The notes under the pieces were generated by a model, which worked only from the letters and a program-made list of their open reading frames with translations, was not told the origin of the DNA and did not search any database. Shown here piece by piece: positions 16,072 to 27,055 of a stretch of 38,699 bases of DNA (positions are counted from its first letter, which is position 1; every line of letters starts with the position of its first letter). This DNA comes from Candidatus Nitrotoga fabula (GTDB lineage: Bacteria; Pseudomonadota; Gammaproteobacteria; Burkholderiales; Gallionellaceae): the NCBI RefSeq assembly GCF_905221025.1, contig NZ_CAJNBL010000022.1:1-38699 (forward strand). The letters are read 5' to 3'. A program made the position numbers and the translations under genes.

Positions 16072-16612
16072 CTAACGGGTCCAGTTGATTCGCAACAGAA
16101 TCTGCTCTGGATTGTAATGAAACTCAAGCTCACCCTGATACGCATGATGCAGGGCTTCTCCGATACCTCTAGCCAGATGGATATCGGTGGTGGTAATCAG
16201 TGTTGTGCCATCTTTATCTTCTTCAGACATGATGCGTTTGAGCGGATGTTCTTTTTTTTCGTGCTGTTCATGATTGTGGACCAGGTGCATGATTTCTTCG
16301 CGATGAGCGTGAAAAAAATCGCCTTTCAGGGTAATGAAGCCGGCAGGATAATGATCTTGTACACGGTGGCAGGCAGGACATATTATGCTGTGGGCATTGG
16401 CATTGGCATTGGCATTTGGCATTGGCATTGGCATTGGCAGGGGCTGGTTGCCATTGCCAGCGCCCATTGTGAAATACTGCATTGCATTTCGTGCAGACAG
16501 AGGGTTCCTGCAATTTCCCCTTGGCTTTATAAGCGTCATGTACGTATTCTTTGAAAAGGCCGTCATGCCGGGAAATTTTTTGAAAACCAGCGGTTAAATT
16601 AGGGTGGGTCAT
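16072..16612 (-). pseudogene. BCAM0308-family protein gene, frameshifted in a hexanucleotide repeat
   Basis: Two frames together encode one protein of about 180 aa. The first (start at 16612) gives HDGLFKEYVHDAYKAKGK, the zinc-type pair CTKCNAVFHNGRWQW and an Asn-Ala tract. The second gives the other zinc pair CPACHRVQDHYPAGFITLKG, HPLKRIMSEEDKDG, GIGEALHHAYQGELEF and the family end LLRINWTR. The frames are joined in a GGCATT repeat by one extra T (run 16415-16417). The family, named for Burkholderia BCAM0308, has a four-Cys zinc ribbon and a possible link to RNA or ribosome handling; it often sits with stress genes. As read, translation from the normal start ends early in a wrong frame. The gene may be broken, phase-variable or affected by a sequencing error. 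Confidence 0.82.
16393..16435 (-). repeat. GGCATT hexanucleotide repeat with a one-base slip
   Basis: Four GGCATT units (16393-16416), one extra T (16417), then three more units (16418-16435), coding Asn-Ala on the minus strand. The family normally has a short Ala/His-rich linker here, so the repeat is an expansion inside the zinc-ribbon linker. Confidence 0.9.
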
Positions 16613-16680
16613 GATACAGATCCTTTCGAAATGGCAATAAGAGTTTTGTCGGGTTTGTATATTTGCTGTTCTGGTTATAT

Positions 16681-18327
<1,647 letters not shown>

Positions 18328-18407
18328 TCATGATTATTGCATTGTCAGGCCATGGTATAGCATATGTGGGGTCAGCCTTTATGATCGTCACGGTATGATG
18401 CAGCATT

Positions 18408-18453
18408 TTCTCCGTCCGAACGGTATGGATGCGTTCACACGACGGACGGAGAA
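18408..18453 (-). promoter_or_regulatory. Stable hairpin between hsp20 and groL
   Basis: TTCTCCGTCCG (18408-18418) and CGGACGGAGAA (18443-18453) form an 11-bp perfect stem with a 24-nt loop that can pair further (GAACG/CGTTC). It sits 27 bp past the hsp20 stop and 111 bp before groL. No T-run follows on the minus strand, so it may be a processing or stability element or a thermosensitive attenuator rather than a terminator. Role inferred. Confidence 0.5.
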
Positions 18454-18479
18454 TGCACACCTGACTTAAAGCGCCCGGG

Positions 18480-18929
18480 TTACTTGATTTCAAGGTGCTT
18501 GGATGTTTTTCCAGTCTTTTTCGGCAACTTGAGCTCGAGGATACCGTTTTCATATTTTGCCTCGGCTTTGCTTTCGTCTATCTCACTGGCCAGGGAAAAA
18601 CTCCGGTAGCTTGCACCTTGATAGCATTCACGGCAAATGACTTTTTCGTCCTTCTTTTCCTCCTTTTCTTGCTTAGTTTCGGCGCTGATGGAGACACGGT
18701 TGCCGTCTACCTGTACCTTGACATCTTCCTTTTTTACTCCAGGGATTTCTGCGCGTACGGTATAGGCAGTGTCATTTTCAGATACATCAACCTTGATTAC
18801 CGGGGCGCTCTCCATTTCCGCAGAAAAGGGGCGCAGCCCGAAATCCTTGAACCATTCATCAATATTTGGAAATGGATCGAAGCGAGCGATTTTGCCAAAC
18901 AATGGGGATTTAGGAACAATATTAGCCAT
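18480..18929 (-). CDS. Small heat shock protein, Hsp20 family
   Basis: Product of 149 aa; GGAG lies 7 nt before the ATG. The alpha-crystallin domain spans about 43-149: IKVDVSENDTAYTVRAEIPG, VKKEDVKVQVDGNRVSISAE, then the loop KVICRECYQGASYRSFSL and the family signature AKYENGILELKLPKK. It is an ATP-independent holdase that keeps unfolding proteins soluble for refolding by ATP-driven chaperones; the next gene on the strand is a GroEL. The CREC pair in the loop region (usually ERxxG in this family) adds two cysteines that might be redox- or metal-responsive. No clear heat-shock sigma promoter was found upstream. Confidence 0.93.
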   Translation of the reverse strand: MANIVPKSPLFGKIARFDPFPNIDEWFKDFGLRPFSAEMESAPVIKVDVSENDTAYTVRAEIPGVKKEDVKVQVDGNRVSISAETKQEKEEKKDEKVICRECYQGASYRSFSLASEIDESKAEAKYENGILELKLPKKTGKTSKHLEIK

Positions 18930-19411
18930 GTTTTTCTCCTTTGGTTAGTTTCAGTGATAAAAAATATCCCGGTTACGAATTTCCAAGCATAAACAGCCCG
19001 CCCTTGCAAAGAAAGATACCATCAGGGCGCTTCGGTTTTTGGCTATTTATCATTAACTGTTATGACCGATTAATTCAGGTAAAGTTCGATTGCTGATCAG
19101 CCAATCATCGTGATGACAATGCATCATAAAGAAATTCAAAAATTGATCTGTGCGGTAGCACACATTACAGAATATCCGGAAGCATTTTGTCCATGAAATA
19201 AATTATTTCGGAAAATCTGTATTCATCCACTGCGGAAATTTTTCTGGATAATCAATTTCGTGTAACCAAGGTGGATTGGTGGAAATCGAAAGCTTGTCAG
19301 GGGTACGATAAGGATGACTATAGTTAATGGGGGACGAGGATTACATGGATCCGGTATTTGCAGCAGTATGAACAGACGTATGCCTGGCAGGTTGTTTCCC
19401 GGCGGTATCGT
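18930..19411. other. Intergenic region, no gene recognised
   Basis: About 480 bp between the start of hsp20 (minus) and the 3' end of the ABC1 kinase gene (minus). It holds the hsp20 promoter region and otherwise AT-rich sequence. No ORF, RNA gene or strong hairpin was found. Confidence 0.5.
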
Positions 19412-21163
19412 TTACTCCCGGTTGGTTCTGCTGCTTTTCCAGATAGAAAATACGAGCCATATGCCGCCAATTGCAGCGCCGAGGAAGCCGAGTATACCGA
19501 ATATGGGGAGTCCGAGCAGGCTGGGGCCACCCGGTACAGTCATTACAATAGATGATCCGATGATGAGCGAGGCGATTACGATGCCGACTACCAGACGATT
19601 TGCTGATGTTTCCAGCTGGTTGCCAACGTGTTTTAGATTTGTGATATCTACATGGATTTCCAGACGGCCGCGTCGGGCAGCACGCAATAACTGGGAAAGG
19701 TTATGGGGTAAATCGACGAGCAGCTCCATGGTTTCACCAGCTACGCGCCAGCCGCGTTTGATGAGTGCGGCTGGGGTATAATGACGGTGCATTACTTGCT
19801 TCAACACGGGCATCGCCTCGTCCGCCATGTTGAAGTCCGGATTCAGCTCGCGCCCCATCCCTTCCAGGGTGATGAATGCCTTGACCAGCAGTGCCAGGTC
19901 GGGAGGAAGAGAAAGCTGGTGAAAACGCAGAATGGCCAGGAGATCGGAAAGCATGGTGCCTAGATTAAGCTGTTTCAATGCTACTCCGTGGTACTGATCG
20001 ACGAAGGTTTGTATTTCCAGGGTCAGGTTTTCTTCATCCACGGTTTCCTTGCCTGCCCAGTCCAGCAGGATGTTAACAACACGCCCGGGTTCGTGCTCGA
20101 TCAAACCCAGCAGCAGTCGGGTTAATTGGTTACGACGCTCTTCGGTGAGTCTCCCCACCATGCCGAAGTCAATAAAGGCTATGCGGTTGCCGGGGAGATA
20201 GAATACATTGCCAGGGTGCGGGTCGGCGTGGAAAATGCCATCTTCGAATATCATTTTCAGTACCGCATGTGCACCGCGCCGCGCGAGTAATTTGCGGTCG
20301 AGACCGGCCTGATCCACGGAAGACAGCATGCGGCCTGGGATCCCATCGATCCATTCCTGAACACACACCCGCTCGCCTGTCCATTGCCAATAAACACTGG
20401 GAATGACGATGACAGGCAGTGCAGGAGGAGATTTGTACGAGAGATCAGCTGTTGTATCGCAGTGGTCGTTTTGATCAACATACCCCGCGAAATTTTCCGC
20501 GATACGCTGGGCATTGCGGGATTCGCTGGCGAAATCGAGCTCTCGTCGCAACGACTGGGCAAACTGACGGACCAATTCCTGTGGATGGATACGCCGCAGT
20601 TCAGGGCTCTCCCTTTCGGCAAGTTCCGAGAAGCGCATGAGCCAGCGTAGGTCAGCTTCAATGATCGGGCGGATGTTGGGTCTGCGTACCTTGATCACTA
20701 CCTCGCTGCCATCTTCAAGTCGAGCACGATGCACCTGAGCAATGGATGCAGCTGCAAGAGGCTCGGGGTCGAAGAATGAAAATATTTTTTCCGGGGGAGC
20801 GCCCAGGTCTTCGGTGAGCTGCTGGTGTATTTCCGCAAAGGAAGCTGCTGGTGCGCTGTCCTGAAGCTTGCTGAATTCGGCGATCCAGTCCGGATCGAAA
20901 AGATCGACACGGCTGGATAGTACTTGACCTAGCTTGACAAAAGTTGGCCCCAGTTCTTCCAGCACTCTCCTGGCCCTTGCAGGGGGGGGCAAATTGGCAG
21001 ATTCCCTTGCATTGCTCCAGTGCAATGCATGTCCGGCGCGTTCAAGTGCGCTGGCAAGCCCCATTCTGCGAACCATGTCGCCAAATCCATAACGGATCAG
21101 AATGGAGGCGATATTATGCAGGCGGCCGAGATCGCGAACTGCCGTCAGGGTTTGCCAGATCAT
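19412..21163 (-). CDS. ABC1/AarF/UbiB-family atypical kinase-like membrane protein
   Basis: Product of 583 aa. The family signatures are present in order: FVKLGQ (KxGQ motif, near residue 77), the Ala-rich loop AAASIAQVHRA replacing the Gly-rich loop, the VIKV lysine, EWIDGIPG, the catalytic loop HADPHPGN and the metal-binding DFG in FIDFGMVGRL. Two C-terminal membrane segments (LVVGIVIASLIIGSSIVM and LPIFGILGFLGAAIGGIWLV) anchor it. Family members support ubiquinone synthesis or lipid handling, probably as ATPases rather than protein kinases. No ubi genes are adjacent, so it may be a second paralogue rather than the housekeeping UbiB; I leave the symbol open. The upstream site is purine-rich (GAGAAG) just before the ATG. 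Confidence 0.88.
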   Translation of the reverse strand: MIWQTLTAVRDLGRLHNIASILIRYGFGDMVRRMGLASALERAGHALHWSNARESANLPPPARARRVLEELGPTFVKLGQVLSSRVDLFDPDWIAEFSKLQDSAPAASFAEIHQQLTEDLGAPPEKIFSFFDPEPLAAASIAQVHRARLEDGSEVVIKVRRPNIRPIIEADLRWLMRFSELAERESPELRRIHPQELVRQFAQSLRRELDFASESRNAQRIAENFAGYVDQNDHCDTTADLSYKSPPALPVIVIPSVYWQWTGERVCVQEWIDGIPGRMLSSVDQAGLDRKLLARRGAHAVLKMIFEDGIFHADPHPGNVFYLPGNRIAFIDFGMVGRLTEERRNQLTRLLLGLIEHEPGRVVNILLDWAGKETVDEENLTLEIQTFVDQYHGVALKQLNLGTMLSDLLAILRFHQLSLPPDLALLVKAFITLEGMGRELNPDFNMADEAMPVLKQVMHRHYTPAALIKRGWRVAGETMELLVDLPHNLSQLLRAARRGRLEIHVDITNLKHVGNQLETSANRLVVGIVIASLIIGSSIVMTVPGGPSLLGLPIFGILGFLGAAIGGIWLVFSIWKSSRTNRE

Positions 21164-21880
21164 CCGCTTCTCTTTTCTTGGAAAGGACAGGCCAGAAAAT
21201 AACCGGATAGAGAAAATGGAATTTCAATCCGGATTGGCAGCGCCTGAATGTAGGATTGAACAAGGGGCGACCTGGTTTCGAACCGGAGTGAACCGATCGA
21301 GTTGAGCCGGGTATGAGAGAGACGGGTCTTGTAGCGTGCCAGGCTTGCGACCCGATTGTATGATTTCCTCTCCGCGGTCTGCATGATAGGGGTGGTTGTT
21401 CCTTGCAGAGTTGGCGGGTAGGCTGAATTTGTGGTCAACTGGATAATATGAACTGGGTCGCGACTTTCCCTGGAAAATACCCCAGTCACTTTTCTAAAGA
21501 GATTTCTGACCCATCGTTTGGGAGTGATCGCCTGGTCGATCAAATGGGCAAAGGGGATAGCATTCTTGTTCCACATAGCATTTTAATTGTAACAGACAAC
21601 AAATTATGTTTGCCTGTTACAAGAGAAGTTTGCCTGGACTGTTGTGGTGAGTCCGGTCTTGAGGTATGTTGATTTCAGGTAAGCTGGTATGTTTCAAGCT
21701 GGACCATAGAAATGTTTGCCTGCGCATGTACCCGAAGACGCTTAAGACGCTTGTTGCGATACCGGCGGGTTATCATGGTAATACCCCCCGGATCTAACGA
21801 TCCGGGTTCCTATGCCCATTTAATGATTGCTTTCAGAAATTCAGTTTAATCTCTGGCGGAAACAGGCAGTAGTATCTGGG
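21164..21880. other. Intergenic region of about 715 bp
   Basis: No recognised gene. A 138-codon minus-strand frame (21160-21576) has no ribosome site and no domain and overlaps the start of the ABC1 gene; it is not called. An 8-bp stem with 4-nt loop (CCCGGATC-TAAC-GATCCGGG, 21787-21806) lies 75 bp past the mscL stop but lacks a T-run. Confidence 0.5.
21787..21806 (-). terminator. Hairpin downstream of mscL, possible terminator
   Basis: GATCCGGG and CCCGGATC pair perfectly over 8 bp across a 4-nt loop. On the minus strand it is followed by GGGTATTACC, not a T-run, so intrinsic termination is doubtful. Confidence 0.35.
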
Positions 21881-22285
21881 CTACTTCCGTTCTTTCAGCA
21901 AGTCACGGATTTCCTTGAGTAAAACTTCTTCATTGGATGGTTTTGGGGGTTCTGCTGGTGCTTCTTCTGCTGGTTTTTTCAGTGAGTTGATGCCTTTTAA
22001 TGCCATAAAGATTACAAATGCAATGACCAGAAAATCAATCAACGTCTGGATAAATTTTCCATAGCTGATCAGAACTGCAGGCAAATCTCCGCTTGCTTCC
22101 CGGATGGTAAATGCCAGACTGGAAAAATCTACCCCGCCTATGAATACTCCGATTGGTGGCATGATGACATCCGCGACAAATGAAGAGATGATCTTCCCGA
22201 ACGCAACCCCAATGACAATCCCGACAGCCATGTCAATCACATTACCCTTTACGGCAAATTCTTTAAATTCTTTCATTATGCTCAT
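21881..22285 (-). CDS. mscL: Large-conductance mechanosensitive channel MscL
   Basis: Product of 134 aa, normal length; AGGAGA precedes the ATG. The N-terminal amphipathic helix ([19 protein letters not shown]), pore-lining first membrane helix ([20 protein letters not shown]), periplasmic loop and second membrane helix ([19 protein letters not shown]) are all present, followed by the cytoplasmic helix ([14 protein letters not shown]). It opens under extreme membrane tension and releases solutes during osmotic downshock. An MscS-type channel gene lies 415 bp upstream on the same strand, so both safety valves are encoded together. Confidence 0.97.
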   Translation of the reverse strand: MSIMKEFKEFAVKGNVIDMAVGIVIGVAFGKIISSFVADVIMPPIGVFIGGVDFSSLAFTIREASGDLPAVLISYGKFIQTLIDFLVIAFVIFMALKGINSLKKPAEEAPAEPPKPSNEEVLLKEIRDLLKERK

Positions 22286-22699
22286 AATAGTTCTCCTTGT
22301 TTATGGTATTGGATTGCTACAGCCATCAGCATCGGTGTATCAAGGCAGGCCGAAATAGGGAAAACGGATTGTATGGTAATTCTCTGGCACTGCTGCTGAT
22401 TTAATTATTGTACAGGGTTTGGTTTTTAAAAGAAGCTTCTTTTTCCCAAGTATGGTGTTTGAACCGGTCTATGCATATTTGCTATGCCTGCATGACTTCA
22501 ATATTCCAATGATATCGTGCTGCTCATTTTATATTAAACAGTTTGGCATGGTTCATGGAAATTTTTTGTGTTTCCGGTGCGAATTTATTTTTCTGCGTTC
22601 CCAATTTTTCTGGGCTCCATATTCCATGTTTCCAGCCGTCATGAATGCTGTATTAGATAGCAACAATTATGGTTTTTTTCTGAAAATTGGCGTGTGATA
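22286..22699. other. Intergenic region between the two mechanosensitive channel genes
   Basis: About 415 bp of AT-rich sequence. It should hold the mscL promoter. A plus-strand frame of 92 codons (22419-22697) is Phe/Cys-rich, lacks a ribosome site and is not called. Confidence 0.5.
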
Positions 22700-23971
22700 T
22701 TAGCAGGTGGAGTTTTTGTCTACCATGCGAATTTCCTGTTGCGGATAAGGTATTTCAATGCCTGATTTCTGGAATTCATTCCATATTTCCATATTGATAT
22801 CGGAGCATAGACTGAGCCGTCCCTCTTCAGGATCCTCGATCCAGACACCCATTTCCAGATTGATACCGAAATCACCGAATGATTTTAGGAAGACTTTGGC
22901 CTCTGGATCAGTGAGTACCCTGGGATGCTTAAGCGCCGCCTGCTTCATGATTTCCATTGCACGGTGCAGGTTACTCTGGTAGCTGATCTGTACCGGGATG
23001 CTCAGACGTACTTTACGGTTGGTATAGGTATGGTTGATTACCGGAGAACTGATCAGGGTTTCGTTTGGAATGATGGATTCAGTACCGTCTCCGTTCTGCA
23101 GGACAAGATAGCGGGTAGTAAGCTGCGAAACCTTGCCATAACAGTTGTCGACAGTGAGCATGTCACCCGGGTGGATTGCTCGATCCAGCAAGATGATGAA
23201 CCCGCTGATGTAGTTGCTGGCGATTTTTTGCAAGCCAAAACCTATTCCTACGCCTAAAGCTCCGCTGAAAACTGAAAGCACGGTAATATCAATACCTGCC
23301 AAAGGCAATGCAATCAGAATACCGGAAACGAATAGGCAGGCGCGGATAAGTTTGGACAGGACGACACGCAGATTCATATCCAGTTTTTCCTTGACCATGA
23401 TCCGGTGTTCCAGTGCGTTTGCTATCCACATCGCCAGTAGCATGGTAAACAGGAAGGAGAGAATTCCACTCAGGATAAGTAGCAGTGAGACCCGTTGTTT
23501 GCCGATTTGGAAGCCCAGTGAGTCCATCGTGTTCATGACGGTCGGGAGATATCCCGTAAGATGCAGGGCAAAACCTGTCCAGACCGTTAAAACAATGAAA
23601 TGCTCGGAGCTTTCCAGCCATTGGCTGGATTTAAAGACTTTGCGTAGAACATGGATAATCAAACGAATTAGCGTCAGTGCAAACAGAAGAGGAACCGCGA
23701 TATTCAGGATATTTACGGAATGCCAGTGCTTCAGTGCATCCCTTCCTATCAGAACCAGTAACAAAGCAATCAGAGGAAAGCCGATCCGGTAGATGGCAGA
23801 TATACGGATTTCTGGAATATTCCCGGTTTTTGGCAGACGTGTGCGCAACCAGTAGCTGATTCCCAAGGCCAGCAGGAGGCTGACAATGAGTACCGTGATC
23901 TGCCACAGGGCACTGGAGATTTCCAGGCCAGAAAAAAAATTAACAAACAGGTTGCTGGTAGCGCTAGTCAT
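22700..23971 (-). CDS. MscS-family mechanosensitive ion channel
   Basis: Product of 423 aa. About five or six membrane segments precede the conserved pore helix and MscS core: SGALGVGIGFGLQKIASNYISGFIILLDRAIHPGD spans residues about 240-275, with Gly/Ala packing typical of the TM3 pore. The beta domain carries GDMLTVDNCYGKVSQLTTRY and the LIPNETLISSPVINHT-like segment, then a C-terminal alpha/beta vestibule (VFLKSFGDFGINLEMGVWI, GIEIPYPQQEI). Longer than E. coli MscS (286 aa) because of extra N-terminal membrane helices, as in the YbiO/MscK-like subgroups. It protects against osmotic downshock. Upstream it faces the DegS-like gene divergently. Confidence 0.92.
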   Translation of the reverse strand: MTSATSNLFVNFFSGLEISSALWQITVLIVSLLLALGISYWLRTRLPKTGNIPEIRISAIYRIGFPLIALLLVLIGRDALKHWHSVNILNIAVPLLFALTLIRLIIHVLRKVFKSSQWLESSEHFIVLTVWTGFALHLTGYLPTVMNTMDSLGFQIGKQRVSLLLILSGILSFLFTMLLAMWIANALEHRIMVKEKLDMNLRVVLSKLIRACLFVSGILIALPLAGIDITVLSVFSGALGVGIGFGLQKIASNYISGFIILLDRAIHPGDMLTVDNCYGKVSQLTTRYLVLQNGDGTESIIPNETLISSPVINHTYTNRKVRLSIPVQISYQSNLHRAMEIMKQAALKHPRVLTDPEAKVFLKSFGDFGINLEMGVWIEDPEEGRLSLCSDINMEIWNEFQKSGIEIPYPQQEIRMVDKNSTC

Positions 23972-24359
23972 GAGGAGCGATTAACTTCCGGTATCCGGGA
24001 AATGGGATAAATTCTAGCATGCCCGTGAGATCAGGCTTGCCGATAAAGGGCGATGGGATGGGAATTGAAATTATGCCTGTATTTTTAAAGTAGTCTTTAA
24101 TTTTGGAATCAAAATTGATCTTGGCATGATTTGATGCTATCTAAATATGGACTGGGGACTTTGAGCCGATGTGACCAGGGTATAGGGGTTCTAATAATTT
24201 TGGCCGGAGTCGTATACGGTGCATGAATGTGCAGCAAGAGGAACATGGCTTCGTTTGACTTTTTTTGCAATACCTCCGGCACATTGTCCGGTCTGGTATC
24301 ATGCTGTTAATTATATGATTTTTTAAAATATAAATTTCATTGATCCTTGGATTGCTTTT
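23972..24359. other. Divergent intergenic region
   Basis: About 390 bp between the MscS-type gene and the DegS-like protease gene, which diverge. It must contain both promoters. No ORF, repeat or strong hairpin was found. Confidence 0.5.
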
Positions 24360-25505
24360 ATGAGTATTGAATCTCCCCGAAAACCTTCCGACCCTTTTTT
24401 TCGCCGCTTGTGGTTTACAGGCGCGTTGGTGGCTGTACTGATGGTGTTATGGAAAACGCTGTTGCCGGCGATCGAGTCTTTATGGATGCCTCCCGAGGGG
24501 CAGTCCCGTATTGTTACTGCGCGTGGGGATTTGGCTGCCGATGAAATCAGTACGATTGAACTGTTTGAAAAATCGCGGGATTCGGTGGTGTTTATATCCA
24601 CTGCCACACTGGTACGCGATTTGTGGACCCGCGATGTCTTTTCCGTGCCCAGGGGGACAGGGTCAGGATTTATCTGGGATGACGCTGGTCATGTGGTAAC
24701 CAATTATCATGTGATTGAGAACGCTTCCGGTGCTACAGTAAAACTGGCTGACGGGAGGGACTACAAGGCAGCTCTGGTGGGTGCCAGCCCTGCGCACGAT
24801 ATTGCGGTGCTGCGCATAGGGGTGGGTTTCAAGCGTCCGCCGCCTGTCCCAATCGGGACGAGTCACGATCTGAAAGTGGGGCAGAAGGTTTTTGCCATTG
24901 GCAATCCATTCGGGTTGGACTGGACATTGACCAACGGAATTGTATCAGCGCTGGATCGCTCTCTTGCTGGAAATGGTGGCTCTGCCATCGAGCATCTGAT
25001 CCAGACGGATGCAGCGATCAATCCCGGGAACTCGGGAGGGCCGCTGCTGGATTCAGCGGGTCGGCTTATAGGTATTAATACCGCCATATACAGCCCCAGT
25101 GGTGCTTCCGCCGGTATTGGTTTTGCTGTTCCTGTGGATACCGTTATGCGTGTGGTGCCGCAATTGATCAGAAAAGGCAAATACCTGCGCCCGGCGCTGG
25201 GTATAGACGTCGACCAGCAAATAAACGAGCGTTTGACTGCTATCGCTGGTATCAGGGGCGTGGTTGTGCTGCGGATACACGCTGGGTCGGCTGCAGAAAA
25301 GGCCGGCCTCAAGGGCGTAACTCTGACCCAGCAGGATATGAAACTTGGCGACATTATTGTGGCTGTCGGTAATAAAGGTGTGGATTCTGTGCCGAAGCTG
25401 CTGGCGCGGCTTGATGAGCATCAGGTAGGGGATGTAGTCCAGATTACCGTGGTACGTCAGGGTGAGAAGCGTGAACTATCTGTAATTTTACAGCCCGGGA
25501 ATTAA
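24360..25505 (+). CDS. Membrane-anchored trypsin-like protease with one PDZ domain (DegS/HtrA type)
   Basis: Product of 381 aa. One N-terminal membrane segment (LWFTGALVAVLMVLW, residues 17-31) holds it in the inner membrane with the rest in the periplasm. The S1C protease domain shows the full triad: H117 in TNYHVIEN, D147 in AHDIAVLRI and S225 in NPGNSGGPL. A single PDZ domain follows (about 280-375; GSAAEKAGLKG, GDIIVAVGNKGVDSVPKL). One PDZ plus an N-terminal anchor is the layout of DegS, which starts the sigma-E envelope stress response by cutting RseA; a general DegQ-like role is possible because rseA/rpoE are not in the window. The ribosome site is weak. Confidence 0.92.
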   Translation: MSIESPRKPSDPFFRRLWFTGALVAVLMVLWKTLLPAIESLWMPPEGQSRIVTARGDLAADEISTIELFEKSRDSVVFISTATLVRDLWTRDVFSVPRGTGSGFIWDDAGHVVTNYHVIENASGATVKLADGRDYKAALVGASPAHDIAVLRIGVGFKRPPPVPIGTSHDLKVGQKVFAIGNPFGLDWTLTNGIVSALDRSLAGNGGSAIEHLIQTDAAINPGNSGGPLLDSAGRLIGINTAIYSPSGASAGIGFAVPVDTVMRVVPQLIRKGKYLRPALGIDVDQQINERLTAIAGIRGVVVLRIHAGSAAEKAGLKGVTLTQQDMKLGDIIVAVGNKGVDSVPKLLARLDEHQVGDVVQITVVRQGEKRELSVILQPGN

Positions 25506-25731
25506 GGATTGGAGGAAGTTAGGCGACAGGGTGGCTACGGGCAGGGCAGGCATAGTACATGTATGAAGTATCTTTGCTGTCCACTAATAAAACTGCTTTC
25601 GGAATTCCTGGTTTCTGCCGGCGGTTAATAGAGTATGTGATGCCATTAGCGTATTTGTTTTCCAGTATGCTGTATCCGTGTGGAACAGGCAGGTAAATTT
25701 GCACATGGTTATTTCAGGTTTACCCGGTTGG

Positions 25732-26721
25732 TTAAGCCTGCATGGTCAGCACTGCTGCGCCGTGAATCTTGCCGTTCCGAAGGTGATCGAGAGCCTGGTT
25801 TGCCTGATGCAGGGGAAAAAGCTCTACTGTGGGCCGGATGCCTGCTTTGGGGGCGATTTTGAGGAATTCCTCTCCGTCACGCCTGGTTAGGTTGGCAATG
25901 GAGCGGATCGTGCGCTCCCCCCATAGGATGGAATAGGGAAATCCGGGCACGTCGCTCATGTGGATGCCAGCGCAAACGACAGTTCCGCCCTTTGCAGTGT
26001 GGTGCAGTGCTTGCGGTATCAGTGCTCCGACCGGTGCGAACAGAATGCATGCATCCATTTTGTCGGGTGGCGCTGTGTTCGAGTCTCCGGCCCATGCCGC
26101 ACCAAGTTCCCGGGCAAAATTCTGTCCAGGCTGGTCTCCTGGTTTGGTGAAGGCAAAGATTGTCCGTCCCTGCCAGATGGCCAGCTGGGTAATGATGTGG
26201 GCAGCAGCGCCGAATCCATAAATGCCGATCCGTTTTGCATCTCCCGCTGCAACTAGGGCACGATACCCGATCAGTCCAGCGCAAAGCAGGGGAGCCGCTT
26301 CTGCATCGCTATAGCATTCGGGTACGGGAAAGCAGTAGTGAGAGTCTGCCACGGTGAATTCCGCGTATCCCCCGTTCAGCGTGTAACCGGTAAAACCTGC
26401 CTGGTCGCACAGGTTTTCGCGTCCATCGGTGCAATAATGGCAAAAGCCGCAGGTTCGGCCTAGCCAGGGGATGCCCAGTCGCTGGCCGATGGCAAAATTT
26501 TCCACCAGCTCCCCTTTCATTGCCACGGTGCCAACGATTTCATGCCCCGGAACCAGTGGCAATTTCGGATATGGCAGTTCTCCATCCAGAATATGAAGAT
26601 CCGTGCGGCATACACCGCAGGCACTGACCTTGAGCATAATGTCGTTCGGGCCGCATGCAGGGAGAGGCAAATCGGTCATTTGCAATCGTGACCCCGGAGT
26701 GTTCAGAATCATTGCACGCAT
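25732..26721 (-). CDS. Zinc-dependent alcohol dehydrogenase family protein
   Basis: Product of 329 aa from the ATG at 26721, which has GAGG 7 nt upstream; longer in-frame starts lack this and add a non-conserved tail. The catalytic zinc ligands are C38 (SACGVCRTDLH), H60 (VPGHEIVG) and a later Cys; the structural zinc site is the four-Cys lobe C91, C94, C97, C105 (CGFCHYCTDGRENLC). The Rossmann core has IGIYGFGAAAHIITQLA. It resembles the TIGR02822 subgroup, whose members reduce or oxidise alcohols with NAD(P) and are often found in low-oxygen stress loci; the substrate cannot be read from sequence. It is convergent with the DegS-like gene. Confidence 0.9.
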   Translation of the reverse strand: MRAMILNTPGSRLQMTDLPLPACGPNDIMLKVSACGVCRTDLHILDGELPYPKLPLVPGHEIVGTVAMKGELVENFAIGQRLGIPWLGRTCGFCHYCTDGRENLCDQAGFTGYTLNGGYAEFTVADSHYCFPVPECYSDAEAAPLLCAGLIGYRALVAAGDAKRIGIYGFGAAAHIITQLAIWQGRTIFAFTKPGDQPGQNFARELGAAWAGDSNTAPPDKMDACILFAPVGALIPQALHHTAKGGTVVCAGIHMSDVPGFPYSILWGERTIRSIANLTRRDGEEFLKIAPKAGIRPTVELFPLHQANQALDHLRNGKIHGAAVLTMQA

Positions 26722-27055
26722 ATTGTGCCTCGAATTGTTGTACGATAACGGAAGGCAATTATATGCAATTGCTGAATTACGGACGTGAATTTGCGCATGA
26801 TTGCTGTTTTCATGGGTTTCATGCTCAGGTAAGGGTGTCATAATCAACAGGATTCACAGAATGGAAGAGTCTGGACCTTGCCGGGAAAATCTGCAGATGG
26901 AATTCAACTTTCTGAATTGTATTCAATTTATTATTCCGAACCATAAAAATGGTTGGTATGGAAACAGATTGTTATATATATAATATTTACATTTCTACCT
27001 ATATTTATGGGCTGGATTTAGGGGTTTTTAAAAATTCACCACGGAGATGATACAC
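26722..27055. other. Divergent intergenic region
   Basis: About 330 bp between the alcohol dehydrogenase (minus) and lipocalin (plus) genes, AT-rich near 26,970-27,000. It must hold both promoters. No further gene seen. Confidence 0.5.

Noticed and set aside
16117-16597. Plus-strand Gly-Ile repeat frames across the GGCATT tract
   Set aside because: They arise from the hexanucleotide repeat and lie opposite the conserved BCAM0308-family gene.
18930-19010. Heat-shock sigma-32 promoter or CIRCE operator before hsp20
   Set aside because: CTTGGAA occurs but no acceptable -10 at the right distance, and no TTAGCACTC-type inverted repeat was found.
21250-21300. T-arm-like sequence (GGTTTCGAACC) that suggested a tRNA or tmRNA end
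   Set aside because: No matching acceptor stem, D-arm or anticodon arm could be placed on either strand.
21160-21576. 138-codon minus-strand frame before the ABC1 kinase gene
   Set aside because: No ribosome site, overlaps the start of a well-supported gene, no recognisable domain.
25519-25704. 61-codon minus-strand frame between the DegS-like and alcohol dehydrogenase genes
   Set aside because: GTG start without a ribosome site, no homology recognised; too little to call a gene.
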